A stretch of DNA of 22,106 nt from JBCCGE01 sp039029455. Lineage in GTDB: Bacteria; Pseudomonadota; Gammaproteobacteria; Arenicellales; Poriferihabitantaceae. Location: positions 1 to 22,106 of the forward strand of contig JBCCGE010000052.1 of assembly GCA_039029455.1 (NCBI GenBank). Reading direction: 5' to 3'. The notes beneath the pieces are model-generated. The model did not search any database and was not told the DNA's origin. It worked only from the letters and a program-made list of their open reading frames with translations. Below are positions 7,446-14,384 of this stretch, piece by piece. A program made the position numbers and the translations under genes. Numbering within the stretch: position 1 is the first letter of the stretch; the number at the start of each line of letters is the position of its first letter.

Positions 7446-8411
7446 ATGTCAGATAAAAAAACAGCTCCCGTAGAACCTATAAGCGGAACTATTGTGCCCA
7501 GATTTGCCGGGCCATCGACGTTCTGCAGGCTTCCGGAACTGCGAGATGTTCCCTACTGTGATGTTGCAATTCTTGGCATTCCTTTCGACTCCGGCACCAG
7601 CTATCGGCCGGGTGCCCGATTCGGGCCGCAGGGTATTCGTCAGGCGTCGCGCCACCTGCGCACCAACTTTCACCCGGCGTACGATACCGAACCTTTTCGG
7701 CAACTTCAGGTTGCAGATGCCGGCGATGTAAGCTGCAATCCTTATAATATTGAGGAAGCCATTACCAGTATAGAAGAGGCGGCGATCGAACTGTTTAAAG
7801 CAGCGCCATCGATTGTCAGCCTTGGTGGTGACCATACAATCGCAGTGCCGTTGCTGCGCGCCGTCAATCATCACACCGGCGGCCCGGTCGCTCTGGTGCA
7901 TTTCGATGCGCATCTGGATACCTGGGACACTTATTTCGGGGCACCTTTCACCCACGGCACGCCGTTTCGACGCGCAGCCGAAGAAGGCCTGTTTCTCGAT
8001 AGCGCCTCTATGCATGTGGGTATTCGCGGCCCGTTGTACAGCCGCGACGATCTCTCAAACGATGAAGAACTGGGTTTCAAAGTGGTACATTGCGATGAGC
8101 TTCAGACCCACGGAGTCGACCACGTTGTGCGCCGCATTAAGGACCGCGTGGGCGACCATCCTCTTTATCTGTCGATCGATATCGACGTTCTGGATCCCGC
8201 CCACGCGCCCGGAACGGGCACACCGGAAATAGCCGGTATCTCCAGTCGTGAGATGGTGAATATCATTCGCGGCCTGCAGGGAATGAATCTGGTCGCTGCA
8301 GACATTGTGGAAGTGGCGCCGGCCTATGACCACGCGGAAATTACCTCACTTGCTGCTGCTACCATCGCTTTTGAAATGGTGAACCTGATGGCATGTCGGG
8401 GGCGCAGCTAA
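7446..8411 (+). CDS. speB: Agmatinase-family ureohydrolase
   Basis: This arginase-fold, dimanganese enzyme (321 residues) hydrolyses a guanidino group to urea. The full metal set is present: GGDHT (127-131, His130), HFDAHLD (152-158: Asp154, His156, Asp158) and SIDIDVLDPAHAPGTGTPE (243-261: Asp245, Asp247). RPGARFGP (54-61) and DIVEVAPAYD (286-295) are also typical. The assignment to agmatinase (agmatine to putrescine) is the default for this family. The opening PRFAGPSTFCRLP and the loop regions also resemble guanidinobutyrase and guanidinopropionase enzymes, so the natural substrate could be a guanidino acid. It follows arsS in the same direction, and a GNAT gene starts 10 bases after its stop. 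Confidence 0.9.
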   Translation: MSDKKTAPVEPISGTIVPRFAGPSTFCRLPELRDVPYCDVAILGIPFDSGTSYRPGARFGPQGIRQASRHLRTNFHPAYDTEPFRQLQVADAGDVSCNPYNIEEAITSIEEAAIELFKAAPSIVSLGGDHTIAVPLLRAVNHHTGGPVALVHFDAHLDTWDTYFGAPFTHGTPFRRAAEEGLFLDSASMHVGIRGPLYSRDDLSNDEELGFKVVHCDELQTHGVDHVVRRIKDRVGDHPLYLSIDIDVLDPAHAPGTGTPEIAGISSREMVNIIRGLQGMNLVAADIVEVAPAYDHAEITSLAAATIAFEMVNLMACRGRS

Positions 8412-8421
8412 TCTCTGCGCG

Positions 8422-8958
8422 GTGAATTACAGGATTCGACCAGGTCAGAGGGGAGATGCCGAGGAAATAAACAGGATCGTCAACTGGTACATCTGCAACA
8501 CGCATATCAGTTTCGACACCATACCCTGGGATCTGCCGACGCGCCAAAAATGGCTGCTGCAGTTTGATTCGCTATTCCTACGAGAAAACAGCGCCTCCGA
8601 GAACACAGGACAACTGCATTTTCTGTATGTTGCCGAATCTGCGGGACGATTGCTGGGGTATACGTGCAATACGATGTTTCGCCCTAAGGCCGCCTATCGA
8701 CACTCAACCGAGTGCACGGTTTACGTTGATCACATGAATTCAATCCCTGGCGTTGGTTCCGCTCTCTACCGTCAGCTGTTTGATCGACTGTCAGAAACTG
8801 ATCTGCATCGAGCCTACGCGGTTATCTCGCAACCCAATGACCGATCCAACAAACTGCACGAGCGTTTTGGCTTTGTGCGTCAGGCTGATTTAACAGAATG
8901 TGGATATAAATTCGGTCGGTTTATGGACATCGCGGTTTATCAAAAGGCACTCGATTAA
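8422..8958 (+). CDS. GNAT N-acetyltransferase, phosphinothricin acetyltransferase-like
   Basis: This 178-residue GNAT-fold protein transfers an acetyl group from acetyl-CoA to an amine. Seen: the N-terminal RPGQRGDAEEINRIVNWYI with NTHISFDTIPW (6-36), typical of the PAT/YncA group; an acetyl-CoA pyrophosphate loop in IPGVGSALYRQLF (108-120); SNKLHERFGF (142-151); and the PAT-type ending GYKFGRFMDIAVYQK (161-175). Relatives acetylate phosphinothricin, methionine sulfoximine or other small amines; which one here is unknown. The start is a GTG with no clear Shine-Dalgarno, only 10 bases after the ureohydrolase stop, which suggests co-transcription and translational coupling. A link between guanidine hydrolysis and amine acetylation is possible but only inferred. 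Confidence 0.82.
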   Translation: MNYRIRPGQRGDAEEINRIVNWYICNTHISFDTIPWDLPTRQKWLLQFDSLFLRENSASENTGQLHFLYVAESAGRLLGYTCNTMFRPKAAYRHSTECTVYVDHMNSIPGVGSALYRQLFDRLSETDLHRAYAVISQPNDRSNKLHERFGFVRQADLTECGYKFGRFMDIAVYQKALD

Positions 8959-8970
8959 AATAATTTATTC

Positions 8971-9006
8971 AACGGGCTGAACCCTGAATTCAGTATAATC
9001 CACGCC
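8971..9006 (+). promoter_or_regulatory. Promoter of the rph-rdgB-gpmI operon
   Basis: A consensus TATAAT (8994-8999) is followed by CCACGCCCCG, a GC-rich discriminator, and preceded directly by the ten-base palindrome CTGAATTCAG (8984-8993). The -35 is poor. The start would be near 9006, about 26 bases before the rph ATG. Confidence 0.6.
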
Positions 9007-9031
9007 CCGTTTGATACCGTCAGAATTCACT

Positions 9032-9751
9032 ATGCCCCGACCAAGCCTGCGTGACCCCTCTGAGTTGCGTCAAGTCAGTATTATCCGTCACTACACCAAA
9101 CACGCCGAAGGTTCAGTGTTGATCAGTTTTGGCGACACGCGGGTGTTGTGCAACGCCAGTATCGAGGAACGAGTTCCGCCTTTTCTGCGAAATCAGAAAA
9201 AAGGCTGGGTCACGGCCGAATACAGCATGTTGCCTCGATCAACGAATACACGAAATATGCGTGAATCCTCGCGTGGCAGACAATCCGGGCGCACGCTGGA
9301 AATTCAGCGACTGATCGGCCGCTCATTGCGAGCTTGTATCGATACAGACAAGCTGGGCGAGAGAACCATCACCATTGACTGCGATGTCATCCAGGCCGAT
9401 GGCGGCACCCGCACGGCCTCCATCACCGGGGCGTATGTTGCGCTGGTCGATGCGGTGAACTGGCTCGTTAATCAGGGGCTGCTCGCAACGTCTCCGATCC
9501 ACAGTGCGATTGCATCGGTTTCCGTTGGCGTCTACCGGGGAGAGGTCGTGACCGACCTTGACTATGAGGAGGACAGCCAGGCCGAAACAGACATGAATAT
9601 CGTTATGAACGACCAAAACGGAATAATCGAAGTCCAGGGAACTGCAGAAGGTGCCGCCTTCAGCCGCGAAGTTTTAAACAAGATGCTCGATCACGGTTCC
9701 ATGGCGATTGACGAGTTGTTGCGCAAACAAAAGGAAGCGCTGGTTGGATAG
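9032..9751 (+). CDS. rph: Ribonuclease PH
   Basis: This phosphorolytic 3'-to-5' exoribonuclease trims the 3' ends of tRNA precursors and forms a hexameric ring. The 239 residues from the ATG match the usual length of about 238. Seen: an opening RPSLRDPSELRQ; a core with SFGDTRVLCNASIEERVPPF (32-51); the family signature RNMRESSRGRQSGRTLEIQR (75-94); TITIDCDVIQADGGTRTASI (114-133); and the C-terminal DMNIVMNDQNGIIEVQGTAEG. An in-frame TTG 21 bases upstream could extend it, but family alignment favours the ATG at 9032. Its stop overlaps the start of rdgB by eight bases, so the two are translationally coupled. Confidence 0.97.
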   Translation: MPRPSLRDPSELRQVSIIRHYTKHAEGSVLISFGDTRVLCNASIEERVPPFLRNQKKGWVTAEYSMLPRSTNTRNMRESSRGRQSGRTLEIQRLIGRSLRACIDTDKLGERTITIDCDVIQADGGTRTASITGAYVALVDAVNWLVNQGLLATSPIHSAIASVSVGVYRGEVVTDLDYEEDSQAETDMNIVMNDQNGIIEVQGTAEGAAFSREVLNKMLDHGSMAIDELLRKQKEALVG

Positions 9752-10379
9752 CACAATCGTTCTTGCCAGCGGTAATCCGGGAAAACTGCGCGAATTTACC
9801 GCGTTGCTCCGGCCCGAGGGCTGGACCATTCGTCGACAGTCTGACTACAGCACACCTGAAGCCGATGAGTGCGGCCTCAGCTTTATCGAAAATGCCATCA
9901 TCAAGGCTCGAAATGCCTCACTGCATACTCATTTGCCGTCGATAGCAGACGATTCGGGACTGGAAGTCGATGCTCTTACTGGTGCTCCGGGTATCTACTC
10001 TGCGCGCTATGCCGGTCCTGACGCCAACGACAGTGACAACAGAAAAAAGCTTCTCGACGAGCTGGTTACGATTGAACCGCAGTTTCGAGGTGCGCGTTTT
10101 CGCTGTGTGATTGTATTTCTTCGGCACGGTTCCGATCCTGCTCCGGTGGTTTGTGAGGGACAGTGGCGGGGATACATTGCCAACACTGAATCAGGGGACA
10201 ATGGATTCGGTTATGATTCTGTCTTCGTTCCAGAAGGCTGCAACTGCACCGCTGCTGAACTCACAGCGGAGGAAAAAAACCAGATCAGTCACCGCCGTCT
10301 GGCGCTGGACTGTATGAAAGCAAAACTCAGGGAGATCGGCATCCTCCCGTCAGATTTAAATACAGAAAATCACCAATGA
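9744..10379 (+). CDS. rdgB: XTP/dITP pyrophosphatase (RdgB/HAM1)
   Basis: It hydrolyses dITP, ITP and XTP to monophosphates, keeping deaminated purines out of nucleic acids. Seen: IVLASGNPGKLREF (5-18), the substrate and metal loop; ADECGLSFIENAIIKARNAS; and ADDSGLEVDALTGAPGIYSARYAG (about 67-90) with the catalytic Asp pair. GFGYDSVF and a basic LTAEEKNQISHR lie near the C-terminus. I take the TTG at 9744 as start (211 residues). It overlaps the rph stop in the octamer TTGGATAG, has AAGGA about eight bases upstream, and leaves the normal short N-terminus. A longer in-frame reading from 9708 would add a 12-residue Cys/Lys-rich extension not expected in the family. Its TGA overlaps the next ATG as ATGA. 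Confidence 0.96.
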   Translation: MDSTIVLASGNPGKLREFTALLRPEGWTIRRQSDYSTPEADECGLSFIENAIIKARNASLHTHLPSIADDSGLEVDALTGAPGIYSARYAGPDANDSDNRKKLLDELVTIEPQFRGARFRCVIVFLRHGSDPAPVVCEGQWRGYIANTESGDNGFGYDSVFVPEGCNCTAAELTAEEKNQISHRRLALDCMKAKLREIGILPSDLNTENHQ

Positions 10380-12523
10380 AACTGGAATTGTCTCGCTTGA
10401 CAACACGCAGGAGGCCCGCTGGACCGGTTCTGCTTATTGTTGCCGATGGTGTAGGAATTGCCGAACCAAGTGAAGCGAACTCGGTCTGGCTGGCGCATAC
10501 ACCGGTAATGGATGAACTCCTCAAGAGCAAATGGCGCGTTGACCTTTGCGCCCATGGCACCTCGGTTGGTCTGCCGACTGATGACGACATGGGGAACAGT
10601 GAGGTCGGACACAATACCCTTGGCGGTGGTCGTGTGTTTGCGCAGGGTGCAAAGCTGGTCAAAGAAGCGTTTGAAACCGGATCAATTTTTCAGAACGAGA
10701 ACTGGCAATCTGTCGAATCCGCTGCTGCAGACGGAGGCACAGTACACTTTCTGGGTCTGCTGTCCGACGGCAATGTGCACGCCAATATCGACCACTTGTT
10801 CGCACTGATGGACCGTTGCGACCAACAAGGAGTGCGGTCTGTCGCCGTTCATGCGTTGCTGGATGGAAGAGACGTTGCGCCACAATCAGCACTGACCTAT
10901 CTTGAGCAGCTCAACAGTCGATGCGAGCAAATCAATCAAAAATCGGATCGCCATTATCGACTGGCCTCAGCGGGTGGACGCATGATGATCACCATGGATC
11001 GATATCAGGCCGACTGGCCGATGGTCAAACGCGGATGGGATTGCCACGTGCTTGGAATTGGCAATCCGGTTGTGGATGCCAGTGCAGAAGTGCAAAGGCA
11101 GTACGATGCTAACAATGGCATTACCGATCAAATGCTGGAGCCTTTTGTCATGGTTGATGGCGACCATCAACCCCTGGGCAAGGTCGAGAATGGTGACGCG
11201 GTAGTGCTGTTTAATTTCCGCGGCGATCGCGCCATGGAAATATGTCAGGCCTTCGAGCAGGAATCTTTTGAGCATTTTGATCGCGGCGTCAGACCCGATG
11301 TGTTTTTCTGCGGAATGCTGCAATACGACGGCGATCTGTTTATTCCGACACGATATCTGGTCGATCCTCCTAATATCGAGCGTCCGATGGTCGAATACTT
11401 AAGTGCGGCCGGCATTAAATCGTTCGCGATCAGTGAAACCCAAAAGTTCGGACACGTTACCTATTTCTGGAACGGCAATCGGAGCGGTTTTTTCGACGAA
11501 GCGCTTGAAACCCATATCGAGGTACCTTCGGATAACATACCGTTTGATCAGGCCCCTGAAATGAAAGCCAGCCAAATTGCAGAGGAAACGATTCGCTTGC
11601 TAAAGACCGGAGAATATCGATTTGGCCGGATCAATTTTGCAAATGGCGATATGGTCGGACATACCGGAAATATCGAGGCGACAAGCAAATCAATCGAAGC
11701 TGTAGATACCTGTGTCGGGAAATTGATTAAGACCATGCGAGAGCTTCGAGGCACACTGATTTTTACCTCTGATCACGGCAACGCAGACGAGATGTTTGTC
11801 GAAAAGAATGGAGAACGCGTGCTTAAGACGTCCCACACACTGAATCCGGTGCCCTTTGTCATTGTCGACACATCTCAGGAGCCGACCTATGAATTTACAG
11901 AGGGTATTGAATCGCCCGGACTCGCCAATGTTGCGTCAACCGTATTTAACCTTATGGGATTTCGTGCACCGGATGAGTATCTGCCTTCGCTCATTCAGTT
12001 TCCGAATGAACCATCGAGCGTAGACAGCATTTATCGTGGTCGTATCGTAAATGTCTTGCAGGAGACCATTACACTTCCCAACGATCAACAGCTTGAACTT
12101 GATATCGTTCGGCACTCGGGCGGCGTGGTGATTGTGCTTGTTGATAACGACGGTCAGATTTGCCTGTTGCGTCAGTATCGACACGCTGCTGGTGGGTATA
12201 TATGGGAATTTCCCGCCGGTCGACTGGAGGGCAATGAAGCGCCTGCGGAGGCCGCCCGCCGGGAACTTGTTGAGGAGACAGGTTGCGCAGCGAATGACAT
12301 CAGCGCAATGGGCAGTATGCTGACGACGCCGGGCTTCTGCGATGAAGAGCTGCATTTGTTCCTGGCGACGGACATTACCAAAGGACAGGCCAGCCCTGAG
12401 CTCCACGAGGTGATCGAAGTCCACTGGTTTACACCCGAAACCATAGACCAAATGATCCTGCAGGGTAAGATCACAGACGGAAAAACAATCACGGCGTGGT
12501 TCCACGCCCGGTCAAAACAGTAA
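10376..12523 (+). CDS. gpmI: Fusion: cofactor-independent phosphoglycerate mutase + NUDIX ADP-ribose pyrophosphatase-like domain
   Basis: This 715-residue protein has two complete domains in one frame. Residues 1-542 are an iPGM interconverting 3- and 2-phosphoglycerate. It shows ADGVG (23-27), the Ser75 nucleophile in MGNSEVGHNTLGGGR (72-86), DGRD (163-166), FRGDR (281-285), QKFGHVTYF (356-364), NGDMVGHTGN (423-432), TSDHGNADE (464-472) and SHTLNPVPF (486-494): all the Mn-binding and phosphate-handling blocks. Residues 545-715 are a NUDIX domain of the NudF type: YRGRIV, a full Nudix box from Gly615 to Cys637 (GRLEGNEAPAEAARRELVEE then TGC), and TTPGFCDEELHLFLA (650-664). The linker is only a few residues. 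Each domain has its usual length, and nothing at the junction suggests a lost stop. The mutase half resembles plant and protist enzymes (LPTDDDMGNSEVGHN). ADP-ribose as the NUDIX substrate is inferred from motif similarity. It is translationally coupled to rdgB by ATGA. Confidence 0.95.
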   Translation: MKLELSRLTTRRRPAGPVLLIVADGVGIAEPSEANSVWLAHTPVMDELLKSKWRVDLCAHGTSVGLPTDDDMGNSEVGHNTLGGGRVFAQGAKLVKEAFETGSIFQNENWQSVESAAADGGTVHFLGLLSDGNVHANIDHLFALMDRCDQQGVRSVAVHALLDGRDVAPQSALTYLEQLNSRCEQINQKSDRHYRLASAGGRMMITMDRYQADWPMVKRGWDCHVLGIGNPVVDASAEVQRQYDANNGITDQMLEPFVMVDGDHQPLGKVENGDAVVLFNFRGDRAMEICQAFEQESFEHFDRGVRPDVFFCGMLQYDGDLFIPTRYLVDPPNIERPMVEYLSAAGIKSFAISETQKFGHVTYFWNGNRSGFFDEALETHIEVPSDNIPFDQAPEMKASQIAEETIRLLKTGEYRFGRINFANGDMVGHTGNIEATSKSIEAVDTCVGKLIKTMRELRGTLIFTSDHGNADEMFVEKNGERVLKTSHTLNPVPFVIVDTSQEPTYEFTEGIESPGLANVASTVFNLMGFRAPDEYLPSLIQFPNEPSSVDSIYRGRIVNVLQETITLPNDQQLELDIVRHSGGVVIVLVDNDGQICLLRQYRHAAGGYIWEFPAGRLEGNEAPAEAARRELVEETGCAANDISAMGSMLTTPGFCDEELHLFLATDITKGQASPELHEVIEVHWFTPETIDQMILQGKITDGKTITAWFHARSKQ

Positions 12524-12551
12524 GTTCTGAACTGGCGTCTCAGGCCTCTGC

Positions 12552-13367
12552 TTAGCCACTGATGAACGGAATGGATTCCTGTTGATATCTGGCGGGCACC
12601 TTAAATACACTGCTGTCAAAATCTGCCCGCCCGATACTATCGACAATAGCTTTGGTTTGATCTGCGGCTGAATAAACCATCAGTGGCAGCACGTCGTCTG
12701 AGAATGTGGTCGGTGGGATACGACCGCCCAGAAACGCCAGCAATCGGCCGGCCCTGCTGCGGATGTTTTCGCCGAAGCGATACAGCGATCGCAACGTGAC
12801 AGCGCTTTTTCCCAGCTGCAGCGAAGAAATGTGTGCAACACAGGCTTCTGACTGCAGTTTGGCGTTCTGGAAAAACTGGAACACCCGACACGCATAACCT
12901 GCGGTCCGCAAAGAGTCACCGCGTTCGCGGGATTCAATCGGTGGTTCCGGCTCATTGGTCAGGCCCATAGATCTGAGAACACTGGCCAGACCCGACTGTT
13001 CGTCACCTGCTGAAAGACTGTCTACAAGATTCGCAACCCTGTCGACAATTTCGTTATCGACACGCAGGTAGGACGCCGTTGCATGATTCACGAGATACAC
13101 CGCCTGCTCTGTGGAAGAATAGATCATATCCCGGTTGGTCTCACCGCCGATTTGCCGAACAAACAGATGGGTATCAGACACCAGTGCGGTCTGGCCGATT
13201 GTGCTGGCTCCGGACTGGATGCTGTAGTTTATGCGGACTCCGCTGGCAGCGGTCGCTGCAGGTGGAATAGCGGCAACGGCCACGATAAGCACGGAAATAC
13301 ACCTGAAATGTTTTGGCCAGCTCAACTTCCTGTGGACACGAAAATGTCTGATAAGGCAACCTGTCAT
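12552..13367 (-). CDS. Secreted DUF4412-like protein of unknown function
   Basis: This 271-residue protein has a long basic N-terminus, then a hydrophobic segment at about 24-36 ending in PPAATAAS, a likely signal peptidase I site near residue 41. The mature part is beta-rich and reads like DUF4412: INYSIQSGASTIGQTALVSD, TNRDMIYSSTEQAVYLVNH with a matching YLRVD strand, a Cys pair (about 159 and 175), and the ending FKVPARYQQESIPF that resembles the FxxPxxY close of that family. The function is unknown; members are periplasmic or outer membrane associated. It lies 32 bases downstream of yqeY on the same strand and converges on the gpmI fusion, with 28 bases between the stops. Confidence 0.65.
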   Translation of the reverse strand: MTGCLIRHFRVHRKLSWPKHFRCISVLIVAVAAIPPAATAASGVRINYSIQSGASTIGQTALVSDTHLFVRQIGGETNRDMIYSSTEQAVYLVNHATASYLRVDNEIVDRVANLVDSLSAGDEQSGLASVLRSMGLTNEPEPPIESRERGDSLRTAGYACRVFQFFQNAKLQSEACVAHISSLQLGKSAVTLRSLYRFGENIRSRAGRLLAFLGGRIPPTTFSDDVLPLMVYSAADQTKAIVDSIGRADFDSSVFKVPARYQQESIPFISG

Positions 13368-13399
13368 GCCGACAGGATACGCGAATTCAGTAACGGCAG

Positions 13400-13843
13400 C
13401 TAGGACAGAGCCTGCCGGATTCGAGCGCTGACCGCAGCCATGTCCGCCCTGCCCTGGACCGCAGATTTAACTGCAGCAACAACCTTGCCCATGTCCTTCA
13501 TGGATTCCGCCCCGGTTGATTTCAGCGCATCCTCAATAATTGCGCTCAACGCGTCTTCATCGAGTTGTTCAGGCAGATAGTCTTTTAGCACCTCAATATT
13601 TGCCAGCTCTTTGGACGCCAGGTCCTCTCGACCGCCTTTTTCAAACTGAGACGCTGCATCCTGACACTGTTTGACCATTTTCTGCACAACAGCGAGCACC
13701 CCTTCATCATCAAGTTCTGTCCTGTCATCCACTTCCTTGCGCTGGATTGCCGCACGTAACAGTCGAATGGTCTCCAGTCGCACCGTTTGCTTATCTCGCA
13801 TGGCCGACTTCATGTCGTCGGCGATTCTGCTTTTAAGTGTCAT
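13400..13843 (-). CDS. GatB/YqeY domain protein
   Basis: This 147-residue YqeY-like protein matches the tRNA-binding tail domain of GatB in the Asp/Glu-tRNA amidotransferase. Seen: the opening MTLKSRIADDMKSAMRDKQ; VRLETIRLLRAAIQRKEVDDR (21-41); a central helix with KMVKQCQDAASQFEKGGRED; LKDYLPEQLDEDAL; and the ending GKVVAAVKSAVQGRADMAAV. The solitary domain is often next to rpsU, as here, and is thought to act in tRNA handling, but its role is not settled. The ATG at 13843 is preferred because the upstream extension (to 13906) would run into the rpsU terminator. The last helix reaches the stop just before the DUF4412-like gene. Confidence 0.93.
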   Translation of the reverse strand: MTLKSRIADDMKSAMRDKQTVRLETIRLLRAAIQRKEVDDRTELDDEGVLAVVQKMVKQCQDAASQFEKGGREDLASKELANIEVLKDYLPEQLDEDALSAIIEDALKSTGAESMKDMGKVVAAVKSAVQGRADMAAVSARIRQALS

Positions 13844-13891
13844 CGTCTTGTCGAGGTAAATTTTGGATTCAAATACGGCCGCCCTGAAAAT

Positions 13892-13919
13892 GAAAAACGC
13901 TGCCAAGGCAGCGTTTTTC
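13892..13919. terminator. Symmetric rho-independent terminator between rpsU and yqeY
   Basis: A perfect inverted repeat has arms at 13892-13904 (GAAAAACGCTGCC) and 13907-13919, with only two bases between, so the working loop is about four bases. Both strands end in a run of five T residues. It would stop most rpsU transcripts and let a fraction pass into yqeY. Confidence 0.9.
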
Positions 13920-13939
13920 TATCAATCAGGGCATCGAAA

Positions 13940-14155
13940 TCAGTACATTCTTTTTCGTCTGGCCTTCTGTCGAGAAACCCGCTTCATTTCACGGCGAACA
14001 GCAGCGTCGGCATCACGCTTGCGGATTGTCGTGGGTTTTTCATAGCATTGACGTCGCCGGGATTCGGTGAAAACACCCGCTCGTTCGCACGCTCGGCGAA
14101 AACGTCGCAGGATGACGTCAAAGGGTTCGTTCTGTCGTACTTGCACTGAAGGCAT
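13940..14155 (-). CDS. rpsU: 30S ribosomal protein S21
   Basis: This 71-residue S21 is the small, very basic protein of the 30S platform that helps the anti-Shine-Dalgarno region of 16S rRNA engage mRNA. Seen: VRQNEPFDVILRRFRRACER (6-25), AGVFTESRRRQCYEKPTT (26-43) and the Arg/Lys-rich tail ending KARRKRMY. Length and sequence fit the gammaproteobacterial form. It is the first gene of a short leftward unit with yqeY and has a strong own promoter and terminator, which fits a highly expressed gene. Confidence 0.98.
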   Translation of the reverse strand: MPSVQVRQNEPFDVILRRFRRACERAGVFTESRRRQCYEKPTTIRKRDADAAVRREMKRVSRQKARRKRMY

Positions 14156-14384
14156 TCAGATATACCGTTCATCAATGATTCAGGGCGGCGGATTCTACCC
14201 GGATTCGCAGAATCTGTACACTGTTTTGGCGCATTTATGCGGTCATAGCCCGATTGGAACCGCCAATCAATTGATTTGCAGCCATCCCGGACAATCGATC
14301 TTCCCCGGGGCTCATGATCTTGGGTTATCAGGATGTTATAACGGGACCCAATACGGAACCCCCTGTTCATCAAAAGACGCAGCA
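14156..14384. other. Divergent region between rpsU and the aminotransferase gene
   Basis: This 229-base region contains the rpsU promoter and a perfect twelve-base palindrome AATCAATTGATT (14265-14276). A TATAAC sequence near 14336 could be the -10 for the aminotransferase, but its -35 is poor. No gene is seen: the open frame that continues upstream of the aminotransferase ATG is non-coding in character and runs into rpsU. Confidence 0.45.
14185..14220 (-). promoter_or_regulatory. rpsU promoter
   Basis: On the minus strand the -35 is TGTACA (14220-14215), the spacer is 17 bases and the -10 is TAGAAT (14197-14192), followed by CCGCCGCCC. The spacer contains the dyad GATTC-GCA-GAATC (14201-14213 read on the plus strand). 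Transcription would start near 14185, leaving about 30 bases before the ATG. Confidence 0.7.

Noticed and set aside
9708..9743. Twelve-residue N-terminal extension of RdgB from a TTG
   Set aside because: The added residues are Cys/Lys-rich and lie inside the rph coding end; the family starts at the short form.
5394..12792. Three copies of the octamer GCGATCGC (5394, 11223, 12785), a HIP1-like repeat
   Set aside because: Three copies in 22 kb is above chance but few, all lie in coding sequence, and there is no spacing pattern.
14067..14384. Upstream extension of the aminotransferase frame, adding 106 residues
   Set aside because: It would overlap rpsU and its promoter, and the family begins at about the ATG at 14385.
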